A stretch of DNA of 61,552 nucleotides from NCBI GenBank assembly GCA_902766045.1, contig CACXCA010000045.1, positions 1 to 61,552 of the forward strand, given 5' to 3'. Positions 8,849 to 18,700 of the stretch are shown one piece after another. The notes beneath the pieces are model-generated. The model had not been told where the DNA came from. It ran no database searches and saw only the letters and a list, made by a program, of their open reading frames with translations. This stretch comes from an uncultured Bacteroidales bacterium. GTDB taxonomy: Bacteria > Bacteroidota > Bacteroidia > Bacteroidales > Paludibacteraceae. Both the position numbers and the translations under genes were made by a program. Within the stretch, counting starts at the first letter, position 1. Every line of letters starts with the position of its first letter.

Positions 8849-10340
8849 TGCCATCACAATACAAGATGAGCCTATTTCATCATATAATTTAATGAAACGA
8901 GCCTCTCGTGCATTCTTCGAAGAATTACTACATCACATAGAAGCAAACACTTCCATCTCTGTATTTGCCGGCAATGGCAATAACGGAGGAGATGCCTTAG
9001 TCATCGCTCAATTACTGAACAGAATCGGCAAGAATTGTCACGTCTATCTCATCGACCCGAAGGACAAGCTATCAGAGGATTGTCAGAATGCTTACGATGA
9101 TTTAAGACAACTACAGAACATCACACGTATAAAACAGGCGGATGAATTACCCTCCTGTTCCACAGACATTATCATTGATGGATTGTTCGGCACAGGACTG
9201 AACCGTCCCGTCGAAGGTGTTTTCAAAGAGGTCATTCATCAGATGAACCTCATGAGAGAAAACGGCAGCACTCTCTTTTCCATCGATATTCCTTCGGGCT
9301 TGTTTGGAGAAGACAATCAAAACAATCATCCCGACTGTATTATAAAAGCAGATTATACATTTACCTTTCAAGCAGCTAAGCCCTGCTTCTTCTTCGCAGA
9401 GAACGAACAATACGTAGGCGACTGGAAGATATTAGACATTCAACTTCATCCACAGGCAATTGCACAAACCGACACGCCCTATTACCTAACAGATGAGGCT
9501 GACATAAAAATGTTATACCACAAGCGGAATACGTTTTCTCACAAAGGCACATTCGGCCATGCACTATTGATTGCCGGTTCTTACGGTATGATGGGAGCCT
9601 CCATCTTAGCCACCAAAGCTGCCCTTCGTACAGGCTGCGGATTAGTCACCGTGCACATTCCTCAAAAAGGCTACGAGATCATGCAGATATCCGTGCCGGA
9701 AGCCATCGTCTCGATAGACCAGAGTGAGACCTGTTTCACCCGCCATCCTAATCTCACCTCCTACAATGCGATAGGCATAGGTCCAGGGGTAGGTCAGTCA
9801 GAAACAACGGCAACGGCCATTCATCAGCTACTCAGTGAGTACCATCAACCAATGGTCATTGATGCAGATGCACTGAACCTTATGGGTAAGAATCCTGAAT
9901 GGTGGTCATTGATACCCCCCAAAAGCATTCTCACTCCCCATCCCAAAGAATTTGAAAGAATTGCAGGCGTTAAGACACAAGGATACAACAGTTGGGAGAA
10001 ACAGCGAGAACTATCTCGACAGCACAATGTCATCATCGTACTGAAAGGCGCCTATACAAGCATCTCATTCCCCGACGGGACCCTTCATGTCAACCCCACA
10101 GGCAATCCAGGCATGGCGACAGCTGGCAGCGGCGACACGCTGACGGGTATTCTAACCTCCTTACTTGCACAAAAATATGCACCTGAAAAGGCTGCACTCC
10201 TAGGAGTATGGTTACACGGGAAAGCGGGAGACCTATCAATCAGCCACGCAGAATCAGAGGAAAGCATGATTGCCAGCGACCTCATTTCCCAAATAGGGAC
10301 AGCATTCAAAGGGCTTCGAGCGACTTACTTTCCAACATAA
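8811..10340 (+). CDS. nnr: Bifunctional NAD(P)H-hydrate repair enzyme
   Basis: A 509-residue fusion of NAD(P)H-hydrate epimerase (YjeF_N, about 1-215) and ADP-dependent (S)-NAD(P)H-hydrate dehydratase (about 225-500). The epimerase part has VFAGNGNNGGDALV and DGLFGTGLNRP. The dehydratase part has AGSYGMMGASILA, VIDADALNLM, LTPHPKEFERI and the kinase-like NPGMATAGSGDTLTGI with the catalytic Asp. Together they repair hydrated nicotinamide cofactors in the cytoplasm. It starts inside the 3' end of the transglycosylase gene, implying translational coupling, and its 3' end overlaps the convergent lipoprotein gene by 16 nt. Confidence 0.94.
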   Translation: MKIFRTSQIKQIDAITIQDEPISSYNLMKRASRAFFEELLHHIEANTSISVFAGNGNNGGDALVIAQLLNRIGKNCHVYLIDPKDKLSEDCQNAYDDLRQLQNITRIKQADELPSCSTDIIIDGLFGTGLNRPVEGVFKEVIHQMNLMRENGSTLFSIDIPSGLFGEDNQNNHPDCIIKADYTFTFQAAKPCFFFAENEQYVGDWKILDIQLHPQAIAQTDTPYYLTDEADIKMLYHKRNTFSHKGTFGHALLIAGSYGMMGASILATKAALRTGCGLVTVHIPQKGYEIMQISVPEAIVSIDQSETCFTRHPNLTSYNAIGIGPGVGQSETTATAIHQLLSEYHQPMVIDADALNLMGKNPEWWSLIPPKSILTPHPKEFERIAGVKTQGYNSWEKQRELSRQHNVIIVLKGAYTSISFPDGTLHVNPTGNPGMATAGSGDTLTGILTSLLAQKYAPEKAALLGVWLHGKAGDLSISHAESEESMIASDLISQIGTAFKGLRATYFPT

Positions 10341-11092
10341 ACGGCACGGACTGCCTTACACCCATCTCGCCTAATAGAAGAACATGTGGGAGCTCCTTCC
10401 CCAGATGAATCCAAATGGAACCAGAGCACCCTGGCTTCGTATGAATTTCCTATATTAATATCACTTGACCAATATTCACCTCCACCATCATAACCAATTG
10501 TAGTTGGTATAGCAGGCAGAAAGATTTCATTAGCATTAATCTTGCTAATACCAACAGCTCCGGCTACGCCACTCTCTTTATAGTCATACACCACTTTCCA
10601 ATCACACTTTTTACATAGTTCCGATATCTCTTCTATCGTCGGCATCCGCCAATCTTTACCCCATTGAGCTATTGCCGCATCATCTTCAGGATCCAAACAT
10701 TTTTTATTGTCAACTATACCAGAAGACTCCCAAGTACAATACTTTGTAAGGGCATGTCCATCGATATCACCCCATTTATAGTTGCCGTATATTATACTAG
10801 GTTTTGATTTGGGTTTTATTTCTCCCCAGGCAAACAAATATCCATACTCTTCTGGCTTTGTAGCACCCACATTACACGTTGCCCAAAGTGTTCCACTAGG
10901 AAGTCCAAGATCCACATATTTTTTCACATCTGTCTCTTCCCCGTTTTCATCTGATAAATTTTCTTGATTTGAATCATTTTGTTGATTATTTTGATTCTCA
11001 TTCTGCATCTCCTCTTCTTTATCACATGATGTAAATGATAATAATGACACAAGAAGCAAGACAAAATACATACAACTCTTTTTCATGTTCAA
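10325..11092 (-). CDS. FISUMP-domain lipoprotein
   Basis: A 255-residue predicted lipoprotein. The signal peptide (KSCMYFVLLLVSLLSFTSC) ends in a lipobox with Cys near residue 23, followed by an acidic/Asn/Gln-rich spacer. The body starts VDLGLPSGTLWATCNVG and contains YLFAWGE, DWRMPT and GYDGGGEYWSS, features of the Fibrobacter succinogenes major paralogous (FISUMP) domain, a cell-surface fold of unknown function. It is convergent with nnr and stands alone. The 649-nt stretch upstream belongs to the pheA leader on the other strand. Confidence 0.8.
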   Translation of the reverse strand: MNMKKSCMYFVLLLVSLLSFTSCDKEEEMQNENQNNQQNDSNQENLSDENGEETDVKKYVDLGLPSGTLWATCNVGATKPEEYGYLFAWGEIKPKSKPSIIYGNYKWGDIDGHALTKYCTWESSGIVDNKKCLDPEDDAAIAQWGKDWRMPTIEEISELCKKCDWKVVYDYKESGVAGAVGISKINANEIFLPAIPTTIGYDGGGEYWSSDINIGNSYEARVLWFHLDSSGEGAPTCSSIRRDGCKAVRAVYVGK

Positions 11093-11401
11093 TAACAGTA
11101 ATAATTACAAGAAGGTTCTATAAACACATTCTTCAGCATCCGCAAGAACCTAATAAATCAGAAACTGAATAGTTAATCTTCATGAACAACTTTACAAAGT
11201 TAAGCTAAATACTTTTCACTCTATCCGATTTCCATACAAAAAACTTCTCATCTCATATTTTTTTATTGCCGTCTTGTTCTCTAAGCGCATCAAATATTAT
11301 TTTTACAGGAGATACACATCCGAACAGATGGTTTTACCATCGTCAAAAAATTAGTTTTGAAAGTTTTTTTATCCCTCTCTGTGATTTTTTTCAAAAAAAA
11401 C

Positions 11402-11432
11402 TTTCATGATAAATTTACATACTATAAATTTG
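11402..11432 (+). promoter_or_regulatory. Promoter of the pheA operon
   Basis: The -7 box TAAATTTG (11425-11432) matches TAnnTTTG. TTTC (11402-11405) lies 19 bp upstream in the -33 position. It precedes the first leader-peptide ATG (11454) by 21 nt, which fits a short attenuator transcript start. The stretch 11093-11401 upstream shows no gene. Confidence 0.65.
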
Positions 11433-11453
11433 CATCATCAAAAATCGAAGAAT

Positions 11454-11507
11454 ATGAAGTGTAACATTTTTACATATTACTTTTACTTCTTTTACTTTAG
11501 CAGGTAA
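11454..11507 (+). CDS. Phe/Tyr leader peptide 1 (17 aa)
   Basis: Short open frame MKCNIFTYYFYFFYFSR followed by TAA. Eight aromatic codons are consecutive (Y8-F15), plus F6. Ribosome stalling at these codons when Phe-tRNA or Tyr-tRNA is scarce would control the downstream hairpins, as in classical pheA-type attenuation. GAAG lies just before the ATG. The stop codon is 2 nt before the first hairpin arm at 11510. The peptide itself probably has no function. Confidence 0.85.
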   Translation: MKCNIFTYYFYFFYFSR

Positions 11508-11509
11508 GA

Positions 11510-11582
11510 GCGGGACTTCGATTTTATAAATACAAAAGTGATGAATATTAAAATAGAGTCCCGCAGAAATGTGGGACTTTTT
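11510..11582 (+). promoter_or_regulatory. Transcription attenuator 1
   Basis: Three-arm arrangement. GCGGGACT (11510-11517) can pair with AGTCCCGC (11557-11564) as an antiterminator. Alternatively, AGTCCC/GGGACT (11557-11562 with 11573-11578) forms a terminator hairpin followed by TTTTT (to 11582). The arms are mutually exclusive because 11557-11564 is shared. A ribosome stalled in leader 1 could mask or free the first arm. The structure was read by eye; no folding energy was calculated. Confidence 0.8.
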
Positions 11583-11595
11583 CATTTCAGTGATT

Positions 11596-11661
11596 ATGAC
11601 AAAAACAATAAAACATAACGGTTTTTACTTTTATTACTTTTACTTCTTTATGAAATCATAA
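11596..11661 (+). CDS. Phe/Tyr leader peptide 2 (21 aa)
   Basis: Second short frame, beginning MTKTIKHNG and continuing with nine consecutive aromatic codons (FYFYYFYFF) before MKS and TAA. It lies 14 nt after the U tract of attenuator 1. The aromatic codon block shares a run of almost 20 identical bases with leader 1, suggesting a tandem duplication of the whole attenuator. Confidence 0.85.
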   Translation: MTKTIKHNGFYFYYFYFFMKS

Positions 11662-11722
11662 GGCGGGAAAATAGTTGTGTGAATAGATAAATTGAATCCC
11701 GCCTAACTAAGCGGGATTTTTT
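11662..11722 (+). promoter_or_regulatory. Transcription attenuator 2
   Basis: GGCGGGA (11662-11668) can pair with TCCCGCC (11697-11703). The alternative AATCCCGC/GCGGGATT hairpin (11695-11702 with 11711-11718) is followed by a T run to 11722, giving a terminator 20 nt before the pheA ATG. The layout copies attenuator 1, so the operon passes two aromatic-amino-acid checkpoints in series. Confidence 0.8.
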
Positions 11723-11741
11723 AATTAAAAAATAATAAACA

Positions 11742-12584
11742 ATGAAGAGAGTAGCTATACAAGGAATTGCTGGTTGTTTCCATGACATTGCAGCACGTGA
11801 ATATTTCAAAGGTGAAGAGATTGAGATAATAGCTTGCGAGACATTCCGAGATGTGTTTGACACCATCAAAAAAGACTCATCCATCATAGGCGCTGTGGCA
11901 ATAGAGAATACAATAGCCGGCAGTTTGCTACAAAACCACAATCTTCTCAAAGAGAGCGGTTTGAAGATCGCAGGAGAATACAAACTTCGCATCAAACATA
12001 ACTTAGTAGCTCTCCCTGGACAGAAGATATCCGACATCCACGAGGTGCACTCCCACCCGATCGCTCTTATGCAATGTGGCGACTTTCTTCAACGCAACAA
12101 GCACATCAAAGCTGTGGAAAGTGACGATACCGCATCCAGCGCCAAAAGAGTGGCTGAAGAGGGCAAAATGGGAGTAGCTGCCATTTGCGGCGAGATGGCA
12201 GCCAAGATCTACGGACTTGAAATATTGGAGAAAGGAATCGAAACTAACAAGCACAACTTCACTCGCTTCCTCATCGTGGCCGATTCATGGTTAACCGACG
12301 AGCTGAGCAAAGGAAAGAGTCCGAACAAAGCCTCTCTCGTCTTCTCTCTTCCGCATGAGCAAGGTAGCTTGGCTATGATATTGTCCATCTTATCCTACTA
12401 CGGACTCAACCTCACAAAGATTCAATCTCTCCCTATCATCGGCAGAGAGTGGGAATATCAATTTTACGTAAACCTCTCCTTCACGCAATATGTACGTTAC
12501 ACACAAGCGTTGTCGGCTATCACGCCACTGACAAAAGACTTGAAAGTATTGGGTGAATACCAAGAGGCAAATCAGAACTTATAA
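11742..12584 (+). CDS. pheA: Prephenate dehydratase
   Basis: A 280-residue monofunctional enzyme that converts prephenate to phenylpyruvate in phenylalanine synthesis. The catalytic domain (1-185) starts RVAIQGIAGCFHDIAA and includes the essential Thr of the TRF motif (KHNFTRFLIVAD). A C-terminal ACT regulatory domain follows (about 195-275, SLPHEQGSLAMILSIL ... KIQSLPI). The ACT motifs GALV and ESRP of enterobacterial enzymes appear here as GSLA and QSLP, so Phe feedback may differ. It is the first structural gene after two attenuators and lies 35 nt before the DAHP synthase gene. Confidence 0.95.
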   Translation: MKRVAIQGIAGCFHDIAAREYFKGEEIEIIACETFRDVFDTIKKDSSIIGAVAIENTIAGSLLQNHNLLKESGLKIAGEYKLRIKHNLVALPGQKISDIHEVHSHPIALMQCGDFLQRNKHIKAVESDDTASSAKRVAEEGKMGVAAICGEMAAKIYGLEILEKGIETNKHNFTRFLIVADSWLTDELSKGKSPNKASLVFSLPHEQGSLAMILSILSYYGLNLTKIQSLPIIGREWEYQFYVNLSFTQYVRYTQALSAITPLTKDLKVLGEYQEANQNL

Positions 12585-12619
12585 TCACGAAAATAAAAAC
12601 ATTATAAATAATAAATCTT

Positions 12620-13678
12620 ATGGAATTAAAAAAACTAGGTCTTACAGGTGTAGAAGAAAAAAGACCATTGGTCATTGCAGGTCCATGCAGTGCAGAGACA
12701 GAAGAACAAGTGATTGCAACCGCTAAACAATTAGCCGACAACGGTGTAAAGGTGTTCCGTGCAGGAATATGGAAACCACGTACCAAGCCAGGAGGATTCG
12801 AAGGAAACGGTGTTAAGGCATTACCATGGTTACAAACTGTAAAGAAAGAGACAGGCATGCTCACTGCAACAGAAGTAGCAACAGCCAAACATGTTGAAGA
12901 AGCCCTAAAATATGGAGTGGATCTTCTTTGGATTGGTGCACGTACCACAGCTGATCCATTTGCCGTACAAGAGATTGCAGACACATTACAAGGCACAGAC
13001 GTACCCGTATTGATCAAAAACCCAGTCAACCCTGATTTGGAACTTTGGATTGGTGCATTGCAACGTCTCAACAACGCCGGCATCCGTCGTCTTGGTGCCA
13101 TCCACAGAGGATTCAGCACATACGATAAAAAGCTCTACCGCAACCTTCCTCAATGGCATATTCCTATTGAACTACGCAGACGTATTCCTGAGTTACCAAT
13201 CATCTGCGACCCAAGTCATATCTCTGGTCGTCGCGACCTTATCGCACCACTTTGTCAGCAAGCAATGGACTTGCAATTCGATGGTTTGATCATTGAATCG
13301 CACATCGATCCAGATAACGCATGGAGCGATGCTTCACAGCAAGTAACACCTGAGGTATTGAACATTATCCTCAACAACCTTGTTATTCGTGAGACCAACC
13401 AGACAACAGAGAACCTAACCGAGCTCAGAAAGCAGATTGATGAAATCGACATCAATTTGATTGAGACATTGGCAAAGAGAATGCGTATCTCTCGTGAAAT
13501 CGGAACCTACAAAAAAGAGCATGAGATGCCTATTCTACAAACCACACGTTATGATGAGATCATCAACAAGCGTGCACAACAAGGCATCGAACTATCTATG
13601 GATGGTGAATTCATGAAGGTCGTATTCGAGGCAATCCACTCAGAATCTGTTCGTCAACAAATGTTGATCATGGAATAA
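12620..13678 (+). CDS. Bifunctional DAHP synthase/chorismate mutase
   Basis: A 352-residue fusion. Residues 1-260 are a type I-beta 3-deoxy-7-phosphoheptulonate synthase (AGPCSAETEEQ, FRAGIWKPRTKPGGFEG, LIKNPVNPDLELW, CDPSHISGRRDL). Residues 270-352 are an AroQ-type chorismate mutase (LRKQIDEID, LAKRMRISREIGTYKK). It thus catalyses the first step of the shikimate pathway and the branch step to prephenate, which pheA uses. The C-terminal mutase arrangement is known from Porphyromonas and Prevotella enzymes, where the mutase domain mediates allosteric control. The operon appears to end here; no tyrA or aminotransferase gene follows. Confidence 0.95.
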   Translation: MELKKLGLTGVEEKRPLVIAGPCSAETEEQVIATAKQLADNGVKVFRAGIWKPRTKPGGFEGNGVKALPWLQTVKKETGMLTATEVATAKHVEEALKYGVDLLWIGARTTADPFAVQEIADTLQGTDVPVLIKNPVNPDLELWIGALQRLNNAGIRRLGAIHRGFSTYDKKLYRNLPQWHIPIELRRRIPELPIICDPSHISGRRDLIAPLCQQAMDLQFDGLIIESHIDPDNAWSDASQQVTPEVLNIILNNLVIRETNQTTENLTELRKQIDEIDINLIETLAKRMRISREIGTYKKEHEMPILQTTRYDEIINKRAQQGIELSMDGEFMKVVFEAIHSESVRQQMLIME

Positions 13679-13713
13679 AACCGATTGGGTAGGATTTTTT
13701 CAACATATAACAT

Positions 13714-13750
13714 ACAGGGTGTGTCTGATTGTGGCACATCCTGTTTTTTT
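13714..13750 (+). terminator. Terminator of the pheA operon
   Basis: Inverted repeat ACAGGGTGTG / CACATCCTGT with a loop of about 11 nt, followed by TTTTTTT, 36 nt after the chorismate mutase stop. Confidence 0.85.
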
Positions 13751-13781
13751 ATCAAAAAATTATACAATCATGCCACATTGC

Positions 13782-14128
13782 ACCGCAGGTTCACACCTGC
13801 GTCTGTGATATGACATCCCTTCAGGATTGGGAATTACCGCATGTCTCATTTTCATACACGGGTTCACACACCGTGCCTGTGATATACCACCCCTGTCCGG
13901 GGTTGGGGACATCACGTCACCAACCGCACTACCCACTCGTCCGATTTGTCCGATTCGTCCCACAAAAAACTCTTAACTCCTACTTCTTAACTCTTAACTT
14001 AACCACACGGATTCACATATCTTCCCAGGGCGATGCCCATGGGCTAAATCTGTTACAACCTTTCAGGCTGGCGGTGCTGGAAAACTAATCCATCCGTGAT
14101 ATCGTTCCACGAGACTGAAAGGCTCATA
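13782..14128. repeat. REP-like palindromic repeat cluster A
   Basis: Non-coding stretch between the pheA operon and the effector island, made of several short palindromes: CGCAGGTTCACACCTGCG (13784-13801), CACGGGTTCACACACCGTG, ACCCCTGTCCGGGGT, CCCAGGGCGATGCCCATGGG and CCTTTCAGGCTGG. A block of about 110 nt (from the CACGGG palindrome to GTCCCACAAAAAA) recurs in cluster B near 24485-24600. Open frames across it are low-complexity and I do not call them genes. The family resembles dispersed Bacteroidetes REP elements linked to RAYT transposases. Confidence 0.75.
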
Positions 14129-14221
14129 CAGATATTACATTGTCAAGTATTATTCAAATAATTCTAGTTGATAACATTCGTCTTTGTGACTATGTCCAAT
14201 ATTCACTACATAACACAAAAA

Positions 14222-15748
14222 CTACTCGCCATCTTTATGTATAGCACGAAGATATCCACTTCTCGTCTCATCATATACTTGTTCACATCTTTTTTCAAAA
14301 TCGTAACCATAAAACTTCTTTTCCTTTATCTTTTTATAGAACAAAGACTCGCAGTCTTTTTCGCTATTGTATAAAGACTCGCCCAAGTAGTCATTCCAAC
14401 AACGAGGAGCAGATCCACTTTTTTCGATATAAGTATCATAAGCACGAATTAGATAATACGCCCATAACACTGATCCATACCAGTTTTTCCTTCCATCCAT
14501 GTCTTTATTCAAGAAATCTTTATCGTCCTCAGGGATTTCATATTCTGCACAGTTTAGCATATATTCCACAAGACTACAATCATCCAATCCGAACTCGCCT
14601 TTTTTATCTGGATCATAACAATTGTCAGCAATATATTTTACAAAATTCTCCCTGTATATGGTATCCCCATACATATCTGTTCCTTTACGATGGAAAATTT
14701 CTTTTTTTATAAGCACTTTGTTTATCGTTGTATCTTTGTCATAATTATATTTTTCAAAAAGATCTTCTACTAAATAAAGTCCGACTTTGTCTGCAAGTAT
14801 CCAATTCAAACTAGATTTACTCTCATAAAAGATATAGTTGTTATAATGGAAAAGCATTTCAAGATCTTTCTTGTTGACCAACACTCTACCCTCTTCCATA
14901 CACTTGTCATAAATAAAATTTCTTGCTGCTATGACATCTTTGGGATGTTCGTACTTGCGGGTGGATAATCCCTTTTCCCCTTCCCATTGATATTCTGGAG
15001 TTCCTTCTATCAAATCGAAACACATAAATCTATGAAAATTAGGGAACCATACTATACCATCAGGGAAAACGAACCCTCTTTCGTGGTAAAAAACATACAT
15101 TTCGCATGAATTAAAACCGTCGTTTATATGAAAATAATTACTATTCTTTTGATAATCCAATGTGTAATTAAACTCATACCGAGGGAATGCGTCAATCAAA
15201 AATCTGGAATCTACAAGAATCTGTCTATCTTTGTCGTACCTGAAATCTTTTCTGTCACTAAAACCAAAAACATCATGCAGCTTTTTCTTGTACAAATCTT
15301 TAGACACTGGTTTGTACATGGGAAAAACTTTTGCGACCAATGTGCTAACAATTTCATACTCCCTACATAATTCATCTCTTGTTTCCATCTCAACATCAAA
15401 ATTTTGATATAGCTCTTCCTCTTCAAAGTCAAAGTCGTTTTCATAATATGAATTACTGAGAAACTCTATATCCTCTTTCCGATAGCCTTTCACTAAAATG
15501 TTTTTAAGAAACATTAACTCCTTACTGTCTAGATATTTTGACGCATCAATCATGTTTTTATCCTCCCATAAAATAGTTATACTGTCATCAATTTTTGTCC
15601 GTATAGTGTCATGCATGCCACGATATTCCTCGGCAGAGTCACTCGCGCACTCAGCATTTTCTTTAACGTTATTTCTACTTGTATTCGAATCTGTACATCC
15701 AGAATACAAGGCGAAAATAGAAATAACAATAAAAACATTACTTTTCAT
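14222..15748 (-). CDS. Lipoprotein, probable immunity partner of the GH19/peptidase effector
   Basis: A 508-residue predicted lipoprotein. The signal peptide (SNVFIVISIFALYSGC) has its lipobox Cys at about residue 18, followed by a charged Asn/Ser-rich stretch. The rest is acidic and rich in Tyr, Asp and Lys, with no motif I recognise. Its start overlaps the end of the 1893-aa effector by 11 nt, which implies translational coupling. T6SS cell-wall hydrolases normally come with a periplasmic immunity protein encoded directly downstream, so I infer immunity. The size is large for an immunity protein, so an accessory role remains possible. Confidence 0.6.
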   Translation of the reverse strand: MKSNVFIVISIFALYSGCTDSNTSRNNVKENAECASDSAEEYRGMHDTIRTKIDDSITILWEDKNMIDASKYLDSKELMFLKNILVKGYRKEDIEFLSNSYYENDFDFEEEELYQNFDVEMETRDELCREYEIVSTLVAKVFPMYKPVSKDLYKKKLHDVFGFSDRKDFRYDKDRQILVDSRFLIDAFPRYEFNYTLDYQKNSNYFHINDGFNSCEMYVFYHERGFVFPDGIVWFPNFHRFMCFDLIEGTPEYQWEGEKGLSTRKYEHPKDVIAARNFIYDKCMEEGRVLVNKKDLEMLFHYNNYIFYESKSSLNWILADKVGLYLVEDLFEKYNYDKDTTINKVLIKKEIFHRKGTDMYGDTIYRENFVKYIADNCYDPDKKGEFGLDDCSLVEYMLNCAEYEIPEDDKDFLNKDMDGRKNWYGSVLWAYYLIRAYDTYIEKSGSAPRCWNDYLGESLYNSEKDCESLFYKKIKEKKFYGYDFEKRCEQVYDETRSGYLRAIHKDGE

Positions 15749-18700
15749 TTTTCCCTTCTTCTTTTTCTTTTATTTCTACATAATTAGCCAACCCCCATGG
15801 TTTATCATCAAGTGGGCCACAAAGGATTGGTGTTCTAGATATTACTCCTTCTTTTGTAATAATAAGATCGCCCTTGGAATCTCTGTTAACTTTATAATAT
15901 TTTAAACCTCCCAAATGAATATGGTTATTATGATTTGTGTCATTTTTTGCACCTTTGCGCTGATACTCTGGGAGAGTACCACAAAGAATATTTTGGAATC
16001 CGTATCCTTTTGCGATTTCTATAATTTTTTCATCATCACTTTTTTTCCCATAACAGAAATCAAATGCCATACCGTTTCTATGAGTCTGACTGGGAAAACC
16101 TGTTCCTAATTTATCCACATTTCCTGTACCACTCCTACAAAATTTTCCTTCAAAAGTGAAATTCGGTTCTGTTGTATTGTCTTCTTTCTGACTCCGACAA
16201 TAAGAATGGGGCGAATATACCGGTCTAACATCACTCTTATCATCATTATATGCATCTTTGTACAATTTTCCCACCTCCGCTAATTTAGTCGCGCCATATT
16301 CAGCTAATATACCTATTGCGATAGCCATAATCGTCGGATTAGTATAACATCGTTCTGTTTGTGTTAAATCAACTCTATATGAAATAAAAACTTCATTTTC
16401 AACATAAAAAGAGAGTGTACCTGGTTGGTTTACTACGTCAATGATAGCTTCATCACCATTATTAGGAACTTCATCTATTCTTACCACCTCTGTATGTCTT
16501 CCATCTGTCTTATATAATTTATTTGTAATACCTTTTTTTAAACTACTATCCTTAGCATTAACAATCACATATTCCGGCACGCCATTGGATCTATACTTTA
16601 CATAAACATCTTTCCCATCTATCTTTTTAAGTTCCTTGTTGTACGTATAAATTAACTCCGTATTTTTTCTATTTTCGTCTTTTACTCCCACTGGATTTTC
16701 ATTAAAATAAAAGCCATCACGAATGATCTTTCTTTCTGCAACCAGATAAGAAGCCTTTTCTGTGTGATATACATATCTGTATATATTTTTATTTGTTATA
16801 TTCAATGGGATATGCTTTTCTATACGACGATTACTATAGATGTGATATGTAATTATATCTGTTTCATCCGTTCTCACCGATTTACATTGACAATTTTTCA
16901 AATCAAATGCTTCGAACATCAAATCTTTAAAAACGAGATGTTTCCCCCTATGATTTCTTAGTAATGAAACATTTTCGTCGCCAACCTTTATTTTCATACT
17001 GGTAGCTGGGTTATTCCCCATTTTTCTGGTCACAATGTCTATTCCATGTTTGACATCACTATCATCTCCGACTTTTTTAAAATCAATTTTATTTTTATCA
17101 ACGTATTCATCGCATATATTCCGCATATTTAACCCTTTCCAAACGAAAAAAGCCATTGATGAAACCGTTGCCACTCTTATGTCATTAACAACCAAATCTG
17201 GATTATTCTCCAAATCCACATTATATCCAACGCTTCGCATGATATTTTGTATAGAAGTATATGCTCCTCTGCCTGTAATTTGGCAAAGTCCCCTACCTCT
17301 AAAATTCCATCCGTCATCTCCCCCTTTGTTTCCTAAATCTTTTCTATCACTATATACATAATTTGCCAACTTTTTAGAGTCACATGAATGAGAATGTATT
17401 TTGTCATCCCATTTGTCTTTCCCTATGTAATCTTTTTTAAATATATAGGATGTAATTCCCTCCTCCACTACAGAGTCTATCTTGGAAAATGAGGCAGTGT
17501 CAATATCTTTATTACTAGGAGTATATTTAAAACAAGAGGATGTATTAGTTGCTCCATATTCCACACACAAAGACGGATTTCCTTTGAAACGAGAGAACGT
17601 CCCGCTATAGTATAAATTAGCTACTGAATAATTAAATCCTTCACCTTTTCTAATTGTTAAATTAGGTCCGGATTCAACATACACAGCGGCAAAGAATACA
17701 GCCTTTGCCCAACATGAATCCATGCATAATTTATATTGATAGTCACAATAAGCTTGAGCGATGATTTTGAGTTTATTTTCATCCACCTTATCAAATACTT
17801 CTTTTAACCTTTTAGCCATAAGCTCATACTCTTCATGACAATTTTTACATGCGCTTTGAGACTCCCCATTGTTCCTCTCCCCATCCGTCAGTTCCTCTCC
17901 CACTATCACAGGAGCAATGATTGCCAGCGTAGAGTTTAGACGCTGCACCTCTTTATCTTTGCCCACTTTCAACTGCCAAAGATAACTGCGAACCTTCGAT
18001 TTAAGGTTATCATCACAAGAAGTGTCACCTTTAGAAATAGTATAGACCTCTTCATCTTGTGTAATAACAGCGGTGTCGCTATCATCACACTCTGACTCAG
18101 TCTGTTGAGATGCATTGGTTGACGGAACAGTCTGTGAATCAGTTGGTGCAGTAGTTGGTTGTGGTGCATCCGTATTTTGCGGAGCATCCTGCATAGGTCG
18201 CTGATGCACTTCCTCTCTTTGTTCATTATTCAACATGGCACGACGAGACCCTTCCATATTTCGTTCTCCATTTCCCTCCTGTCGATGAGGAGGCATATTT
18301 GCATCTCGTCCCCCATCTCCCCCTTGCCGATGAGGTGGCATATTTGCATCTCGACCCTCATTTATTTCTGGCCGTTGAGTCGCATCTGTGTTTTGTTCTT
18401 CATTTTGCACAGATGGTTGTTCTTCATCTCCTGATAGTACTTCCTGAGAATCATTCGCAGGAGCGCTCTCACATCTCTTCTTAAATTTCATATTAAAGAC
18501 ATCATCCTGCGTTTGCGGATATTGATATACCACATTCTCATCTAATTTCACTCTAAAATAGAATAACCGAGGATTGGGATTCTCTCCATGTGCACTACCA
18601 TCCGTGAAAAGATTACTCAAATTAACTTTCACTTTTCCATACTCATCTGACTCAAATCTTTCATCGTCATTTGTAAATATTTCAATCAACTTGTCGGAGT

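Noticed and set aside
13729-14088. A 119-aa plus-strand open frame downstream of the chorismate mutase gene
   Set aside because: It runs through the terminator and REP palindromes, has no ribosome site, and its sequence is repeat translation.
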